Positions 47,601 through 56,600 of a DNA stretch of 64,000 nucleotides are shown here, piece after piece (position 1 is the first letter of the stretch; each line of letters begins with the position of its first letter). The DNA comes from Phallusia mammillata (taxonomy: Eukaryota; Chordata; Ascidiacea; Phlebobranchia; Ascidiidae). The notes beneath the pieces are model-generated. The model saw nothing but the letters and a program-made list of their open reading frames with translations. It made no database searches and was not told the DNA's origin. The stretch lies in the NCBI GenBank assembly GCA_003260075.1, contig QLIY01000074.1:1-64000 (forward strand), read 5' to 3'. A program made the translations under genes and the position numbers.

Positions 47601-50600
47601 TCTGCAATAAGTGCAAGCTCCCCTACGGAGTCAATTTGGATATCGGGGCCACCCACACTTACATCGACAACGATTTGTGCAACAAGACGGTGCGCTGCTT
47701 GGAAGTTAGAGAATCAAACGATTCCAATGCTTGCTACAAATCAGAAACGTTAGCCAATCAAAAAGACAACTGTACAACAAAAGCTGAATACGAAAAAGAA
47801 TATTGCATAAAAATTGGTGAATATGCCGACCAAACTGAGTTTGCCACATGCTGTCCTCAGTTCCAATGCTGTAAGTACAAAGTGTCTGACAACAAAAACT
47901 GTATAACTATAAACCACCATTCCTTTTCTATTTTCAGCTTGCAACGAAACTGGGGCACCCGAAGAACCATCTTGCGAACTGCCTGGCGAGGACTTAACAG
48001 AGTATCCACCTAATGAAACACATTGCTATCCCACGTACAACTGCACTTGTAACGAGGACATGAAAAAACTTGAAAAACTATGTCCCGAATACAATGTAAC
48101 CAAAGATGCATGCACCAGGGATGATATGGAAGTGAGAAGTCAACCCGGCACCAATTCTGACAGTCCGTGTTGCCCAGTATACGGGTGTATCTGCAAAACA
48201 TGCGAAGACGACAACAAACCAGATTGTGAACCAGGTTACTTGGCACAAGATATCACAACATTAGATGATTGTTGCCCACAGTGGAACTGCACTTGCAACA
48301 GTTGCGAAGCGCCTGATAAATCACGTGTCAATATTGGTGAAGACTTTAACGGAACCGAAAACGGATGTAAAGTCACGTGGTCTTGCTCAACGCCACAGCA
48401 AGCCGATTCATGTTACACCATATCAGTAACATACAACGAAAGTTTGTCGTGTGTAGACAAGGACACATTTGAGGGCAACTGCCTGGAAGGTTACGAACAC
48501 GCTGAGCTTGTTGAATCTTCATCAGAACAGTGTTGCCCGGAATATAAATGCGTGTGCAACAACGAAACCATGTTGATGAAGAATTGTCCAGAGTCTAGTG
48601 TCACAGAAGAAGAATGTAACATGGAGGGAAGAAAGAACTTGACCTATAAAGTCACCAACAACTGTTGTGAAACCTTCACATGCGACTGCTATGAACAACC
48701 CGAACTAGATTTGCATTGCTCAGGTCACAACACCGAATGTGGTTTTGGAGAGGAACTCCAAAGTACCCAAGTTGATGGACAGTGCTGCCCTTACTACAAC
48801 TGCACCTGCTCTCAATGCCCGATAGAGTACACACCCTACCCTACACCTCTCATGTCGTATGAAAAGTACGAGCCTCTGACGATTGAAGAAAATCCGGCTC
48901 AGAAATGTTGTCCTCGGTATAAAATTGTATGCCAAGAAAGCCATGACAACTGTTCCAAACCGACATGCCCGAAAAACCACTCTCTATCAGTTTCCACCGA
49001 GACTGACCCAAGCACCAACAACTGCTGTCCGATATACAGCTGTGTGTGCGACGTGTGTATGATCGACGGTAACCCTGTAGCGATCAATGAAACTTGGAAT
49101 GAGGACGTGGGCGAAGGTTGTATGATAACGAAGAGTTGTTCCGCTCAACATGAGAACCCGGATAATACGACCACATGCCGCACACCAGAAACAACCTACG
49201 ACCCTCGGATGGATTGCCAAACAGCCACACAGTTTGAAGAAGCAAATTGTACGTCTGACAAGAAAGCAGTGGAATCGGATCCAGCAGGAAGCGACCCAAG
49301 CTCCCCATGTTGTCCGAAATACAACTGCTTTTGCAAAACATGTGAGAACTCATCGCCACCAAGCTGTAAGACTGGTTACATTACAGAGGATCTGAAAACT
49401 GATGAAGATTGTTGTTCCAATTGGTCAAACTGCACTTGCAATTCTTGTGACATAGGCAACGGTACCCTCATATCCCGTGGCTCTTCAGTGAATATGACCG
49501 ATGACAATGGATGCTTGATACAATACATGTGTTCAGACAACAAAAAAGCAGGAGAGTCATGTTACGAGCTGACAGTTTACAAAAACGAGAGTTCGACCTG
49601 TGTGAGCAAAGATGAGTTCGACTTGCACATTTGTAAGCCGAACAACCGTGAGGCAGTAGAGACAGAGACTTCATCTTGTTGCAAAATATACGACTGCGGT
49701 AAGTACACTTCCGGAAAAGTTAAAAATAACTAAACTTTTGGGTTTGCTTTAGTGTTATTTATTTCCAAGTACAGATGTTTTTGACATACAATAAAGACCA
49801 AGAGAGGGTAACAAAACATATACTATTTTAATTGCAGCACTTGCCGTTGAATGTTTCCTTTAAAAACACGTTGTGAACATTTGAAAACAATAAAAGTATA
49901 CCTTCATAAGCTTGGAATAAAAAAAACGTGTAACACAAACAATGAAAACAAATAACTACTCATATTTAAAGTGCTGATCTCCAAAATAGTCCTCTCTATG
50001 TTAGCTCCTTTAAACAATCAAAATTACTTGTTTCAGGCAAACACTGGGCCCGTTGCATGAAAACTTGACGTTACTAAATTATTTTTTGTTGATTGTCTTC
50101 CAGCATGTCGCAATGAAACTTGCTCTTATCCTGGACAGAAGCAGGTGGAATATTTCGAAGGCTCGAGACTTTGTACTCGTTGTGAATGTTACAATGATTC
50201 GACAGAATATCAGAATAGATGTCATACATATCAGAATGCCCTTATCAGTTGTTTTGATGACAATCGTGAAGTGGTAGAACTCAACACTACATCATCTTCC
50301 CCCTGCTGTCCCGACTATGCTTGTGTATGCAAATCGTGTCAATCACAGGTACAAAAAACTTGTTTAAAAGATTGGATGAACATTTCAGTTATATCTGTAA
50401 TATTGGTGAAACATTGTGGCCAATTAGATAAAAATGTTAAAATAAACAAACATTAAACATGTAGAATCCGTCCAAACAAGGAGGACACAAATAATAATTC
50501 CTAAGCCAACTCCCAACAAGAAGTATTTTACTTCTTTACAATATCAGGTGTCAATCATTTGTACGCAAACACAGAAATAGAGAAATGCACCACAGCATTG

Positions 50601-53600
50601 TACGCTGTACCAAGTGATGTTTAGGCACCAAAACAGTTGAATAATTTGTTTATTCCAGGTAATTTCGTGCCCAGATGGCTACAATAAGATAACTGAAAGA
50701 GATACTTGCGGCTGCAAGAAATCAAAATGCGTGTGTTCGTCGTGCAAAGATAACAACAACGTCACTCGAGAAGTTGACAGCTCCTGGCAGGCAAGAGGCG
50801 ATGACAGGTGTCTTAGAAACTATACATGCAGGAACACAGCCCGCGGTGAAGATGGTTGCTTTGTAGCTGAAAAGTTTCTCGTTTGCGAATCGGAGGTTTG
50901 CCCGCGTTGCCAAACTCAGATTAAGAAGGTATACTCAAGTCCCGACGAAGACCCTGAACCTTGCTGCGAGGAATATGATTGTGGTAAGAAAATTGTTTTT
51001 ACTGTTAAACTAAAACAGTTTTAAAACCTGTGAAGTGCTAACATATTTGTAATCGCAAATAACGAACTAAAAACACTTCTGCATTCTGTTTCCTCAGTCA
51101 ACTAGCGACTTTATTTAGTGATTTTGTTTAGTGCCGTTGAACTGCACAACCAAAGAAGAATTCGAGACACGCAATTGCAAGCGAGAAGGAGAATATGCTG
51201 ATAAAATAGAAGACGATTCAAAGTGCTGCCCAGAATATGTTTGTGGTAAGTCCACTGAATGCATCATGAATAGCTCAAATAGGGAGTGCATCATCTTGTG
51301 AAAAGTGTGTTGTATAAAATGGATTTTGCATCTGTTGCGAAACTAAAACATTTTTTCGTTTCCCAACAAAAATGTTTGAATTTAATAAGAAAGTTACGAA
51401 TACTTTACCTTCATTTCATAGAGTGCAACACAACCCGTGAAACTGAGGAAATAACGTGCGATTATCCTGGCGAGATGGAGACTAAATATCCACCAAATGA
51501 AGAACGGTGTTACCCCACTTACAACTGCANGAATCACGAAAAGCTCAAATAGGGAGTGCATCATCTTGTGAAAAGTGTTTTAAAAAAATTGATTTTGCAT
51601 CTGTTGCGAAACCAAAACATTTTTTCGTTTCCCTTAAATCATTGGTTCTCAAACTATGGTACGCGTACCAATAGTGGTACGCAGGAACTTTTTATGTGAT
51701 ACGCGAGTACCTTCTGCTATACCTGATTTAAGTCCGATCTGAAACTGAAACTCAACTGACCCAACTGATCAGGCCTGGTTTCGCGAAACTGGTGTTTTGG
51801 ACATTTTTTGAAATTGCTAAATATGCTAGCCAGGTTGAGAAAATGGGCCTATTTCTTGGTCTATCCATTCAACAGGATTTAGGACGTTTAGGTGGTACTC
51901 AGCGATAGAAAAAGTTGTCAGGTGGTACGCGATCCATATAAGTTTGAGAACCACTGCCTTAAATGATCAACAAAAATGTTTGAATTTAATAAGAAAGTTA
52001 CGAATACTTTACCTTCATTTCATAGAGTGCAACACAACCCGTGAAACTGAGGAAATAACGTGCGATTATCCTGGCGAGATGGAGACTAAATATCCACCAA
52101 ATGAAGAACGGTGTTACCCCACTTACAACTGCACTTGTAACGAGGACACGACAAAACTTGAAAAACTATGTCCCGAATACAATGAAACCGAAGATATATG
52201 CACCAGGGATGATATGGAAGTAACAATCATAAGTCAACCCGGCACCAATTCTGACAGTCCGTGTTGCCCAGTATACGGGTGTATCTGCAAAACGTGCGAA
52301 GACGACAACAAACCAGATTGTGAACCAGGTTACTTGGCGCAAGACATCACAACATTAGATGATTGTTGCCCACAGTGGAACTGCACTTGCGACAGTTGCG
52401 AAGCGCCTGACAAGTCACGTGTCAGTGTTGGTGAAGACTTTAACGGAACCCAAAACGGATGTAAAGTCACGTGGTCTTGCTCTGCGCCACAGCAAGCCGA
52501 TTCATGTTACACCATGTCAGTAACAGACAACGAAAGTTTGTCGTGTGTAGACAAGGACACATTTGAAGGCAACTGCCTGGAAGGTTACGAACACGCTGAG
52601 CTCGTTGATTCTTCATCAGATCAGTGTTGCCCAGAGTATGAATGCGTGTGCAACAACGAAACCATGTTAATGAAGAATTGTCCAGAGTCTAGTGTCCCTG
52701 AAGAAGAATGTAACATGGAGGGAAGAAAGAACTTGACCTATAAAGTCACCAACAACTGTTGTGAAACCTTCACATGCGACTGCTATGAACAACCCGAACT
52801 AGATTTACATTGCTCAGGTCACAACACCGAATGTGGTTTTGGAGAGGAACTCCAACGTACCCAAGTTGATGGACAGTGCTGCCCTTACTACAACTGCACC
52901 TGCTCTCAATGCCCGATCGAGTACACACCCTACCCTACACCTCTCATGCCGTATGAAAAGTACGAGCCTCTGACGATTGAAGAAAATCCGGCTCAGAAAT
53001 GTTGTCCTCGGTATAAAATTGTATGCCAAGAAAGCCATGACAACTGTACCGAACGGACATGCCCGAAAAACCACTCTCTATCAGTTTCCGCCGAGACTGA
53101 CCCAAGCACCAACAACTGCTGTCCGATATACAGCTGTGTGTGCGACGTGTGTATGATCGACGGTAACCCTGTAGCGATCAATGAAACTTGGAATATGGAC
53201 GTGGGCGAAGGTTGTATGATAACGAAGAGTTGTTCCGCTCAACATGAGAACCCGGATAATACGACCACATGCCGCACGCCAGTAACAACCTACGACCCTC
53301 GGATGGATTGCCAAACAGCCACACAGTTTGAAGAAGCAAATTGTACGTCTGACAAGAAAGCAGTGGAATCGGAGCCAGCAGGAAGCGACCCAAGCTCGCC
53401 ATGTTGTCCGGAATATAACTGTTCATGCAAAATATGTGAGAATTCATCGCCACCAAGCTGTAAGACTGGTTACATTAGAGAGGATCTGAAAACTGATGAA
53501 GATTGTTGTTCCAAGTGGTCAAACTGCAATTGCGTCAGTTGCGAAGCGCCTGATAAGTCACGTGTCAGTGTTGGTGAAGACTTTAACGGAACCCAAAACG

Positions 53601-56600
53601 GATGTAAAGTCACGTGGTCTTGCTCTGCGCCACAGCAAGCCGATTCATGTTACACCATGTCAGTAACAGACAACGAAAGTTTGTCGTGTGTAGACAAGGA
53701 CACATTTGAAGGCAACTGCCTGGAAGGTTACGAACACGCTGAGCTCGTTGATTCTTCATCAGATCAGTGTTGCCCAGAGTATGAATGCGTGTGCAACAAC
53801 GAAACCATGTTAATGAAGAATTGTCCAGAGTCTAGTGTCCCTGAAGAAGAATGTAACATGGAGGGAAGAAAGAACTTGACCTATAAAGTCACCAACAACT
53901 GTTGTGAAACCTTCACATGCGACTGCTATGAACAACCCGAACTAGATTTACATTGCTCAGGTCACAACACCGAATGTGGTTTTGGAGAGGAACTCCAACG
54001 TACCCAAGTTGATGGACAGTGCTGCCCTTACTACAACTGCACCTGCTCTCAATGCCCGATCGAGTACACACCCTACCCTACACCTCTCATGCCGTATGAA
54101 AAGTACGAGCCTCTGACGATTGAAGAAAATCCGGCTCAGAAATGTTGTCCTCGGTATAAAATTGTATGCCAAGAAAGCCATGACAACTGTACCGAACGGA
54201 CATGCCCGAAAAACCACTCTCTATCAGTTTCCGCCGAGACTGACCCAAGCACCAACAACTGCTGTCCGATATACAGCTGTGTGTGCGACGTGTGTATGAT
54301 CGACGGTAACCCTGTAGCGATCAATGAAACTTGGAATATGGACGTGGGCGAAGGTTGTATGATAACGAAGAGTTGTTCCGCTCAACATGAGAACCCGGAT
54401 AATACGACCACATGCCGCACGCCAGTAACAACCTACGACCCTCGGATGGATTGCCAAACAGCCACACAGTTTGAAGAAGCAAATTGTACGTCTGACAAGA
54501 AAGCAGTGGAATCGGAGCCAGCAGGAAGCGACCCAAGCTCGCCATGTTGTCCGGAATATAACTGTTCATGCAAAATATGTGAGAATTCATCGCCACCAAG
54601 CTGTAAGACTGGTTACATTAGAGAGGATCTGAAAACTGATGAAGATTGTTGTTCCAAGTGGTCAAACTGCAATTGCGTCAGTTGCGAAGCGCCTGATAAG
54701 TCACGTGTCAGTGTTGGTGAAGACTTTAACGGAACCCAAAACGGATGTAAAGTCACGTGGTCTTGCTCTGCGCCACAGCAAGCCGATTCATGTTACACCA
54801 TGTCAGTAACAGACAACGAAAGTTTGTCGTGTGTAGACAAGGACACATTTGAAGGCAACTGCCTGGAAGGTTACGAACACGCTGAGCTCGTTGATTCTTC
54901 ATCAGATCAGTGTTGCCCAGAGTATGAATGCGTGTGCAACAACGAAACCATGTTAATGAAGAATTGTCCAGAGTCTAGTGTCCCTGAAGAAGAATGTAAC
55001 ATGGAGGGAAGAAAGAACTTGACCTATAAAGTCACCAACAACTGTTGTGAAACCTTCACATGCGACTGCTATGAACAACCCGAACTAGATTTACATTGCT
55101 CAGGTCACAACACCGAATGTGGTTTTGGAGAGGAACTCCAACGTACCCAAGTTGATGGACAGTGCTGCCCTTACTACAACTGCACCTGCTCTCAATGCCC
55201 GATCGAGTACACACCCTACCCTACACCTCTCATGCCGTATGAAAAGTACGAGCCTCAGACAATTGAAGAAAACCCGGGTCAGAAATGTTGTCCTCGATAC
55301 AAAATTGTATGCCAAGAAAGCCATGATAACTGTACCAAACCGACGTGTCCAGCAAACCACTCTCTATCTGAGTCCTCCGAGACAGATCCACTCACAAACA
55401 ATTGCTGTCCGAAATACAGTTGTATATGCGATGTGTGTGTGATCAACGGTAAACCTGTAGCAATTGGGACAACTCGGAAAATAGATGCAGGTGACGGTTG
55501 TATGATAACGAAGAGTTGCTCTCCATCACATGAGGACCCGGAGAATAGCACGACATGTCGCGTTGAAACCACCACAAACGATCCAAGTTTGCAGTGTGAT
55601 TCGGAGACAGCTTATGAGCATATTCACTGCACGCCTTATCAGATGGCAATAAAGTTTGAGCAAACACCTGACTCCAACCCCTGTTGTCAAGGCTACACTT
55701 GTGTGTGCAAGGAAGAGATGGCATTGGAACTTTCCTGCTTCAACGTAACTGAAAATGAGACATGTCCGAAATACATGCAGTCAGTGCGGACTGGCACAAT
55801 AGAGAACACTAGGGACTGCTGCCCCAAATACTCCTGTGTTTGTGAAGATGATTCGACTCTAAGTTCTGCTTGCGATCAGTGGGATGATTTCTCTTGCCCA
55901 GTTGGCCATGAAAAAACAACGGTAAGGCCAATCGTAAATGAACATCCTTACAAACTGTTAAGATGAAGCCGGCTGATTCGGTATAGCGCCTTCAATGGGC
56001 CTGGCGTACTGTGATCCTTACAAACTGTTCTCGTAATTTCCGAATCAAGTCAATGCCTGTTCGGTACCCTTTGACGTCAACTGCGGATGTAGCAACAGGC
56101 ACTTGTTTTGCTCTGTAATGCTTTTAGACATAAATTTGCTTGTTTTTTTTCATTGCATGTCTTCCACACAGTATATCTTAGTTGTTGCCGATCCTTTCTA
56201 TACCCGCATATCTTTTTTAGGTGCAACAACGAAACAATGTAACGGGTCCCTGTTGTCCAAGTTACGAGTGCACGCCGTGCGAACAATGGAACTTCACTTG
56301 CGAACTTGGCCAGAAACGCATTCAAACCAACTCCGGTTACTGCCCGCAATACACATGCGAGTGCGATAAATGTGTAATGGAAAACGTCGAATATCCGGTA
56401 AGTGGTATTCATTATTACAGAGAACAACAGTCTTTGAATTCAAATTAGATATTTGCGTTTAAATACAAATATTTCAGATGGTATCTTTCGTTTAGACGGG
56501 AACGTTTTCATGGACGCTAGTTTTTTAAGGTCCCGATGGTTTTGCAGTTTTGGGCAAAGGGATCTCTATACCAAACGATCTTAATAACCTTAAAAACGCG

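Noticed and set aside
51422..51529. A separate short exon before the 3.9-kb exon
   Set aside because: It is identical to the first part of exon 52026-55921 and ends at an N; it is the other haplotype's copy.
48720..55575. Long minus-strand open frames repeated at 48720, 52814, 53957 and 55100
   Set aside because: They recur because the sense exon is repeated, and they mirror its codon pattern. No start context, domain or splice sites of their own.
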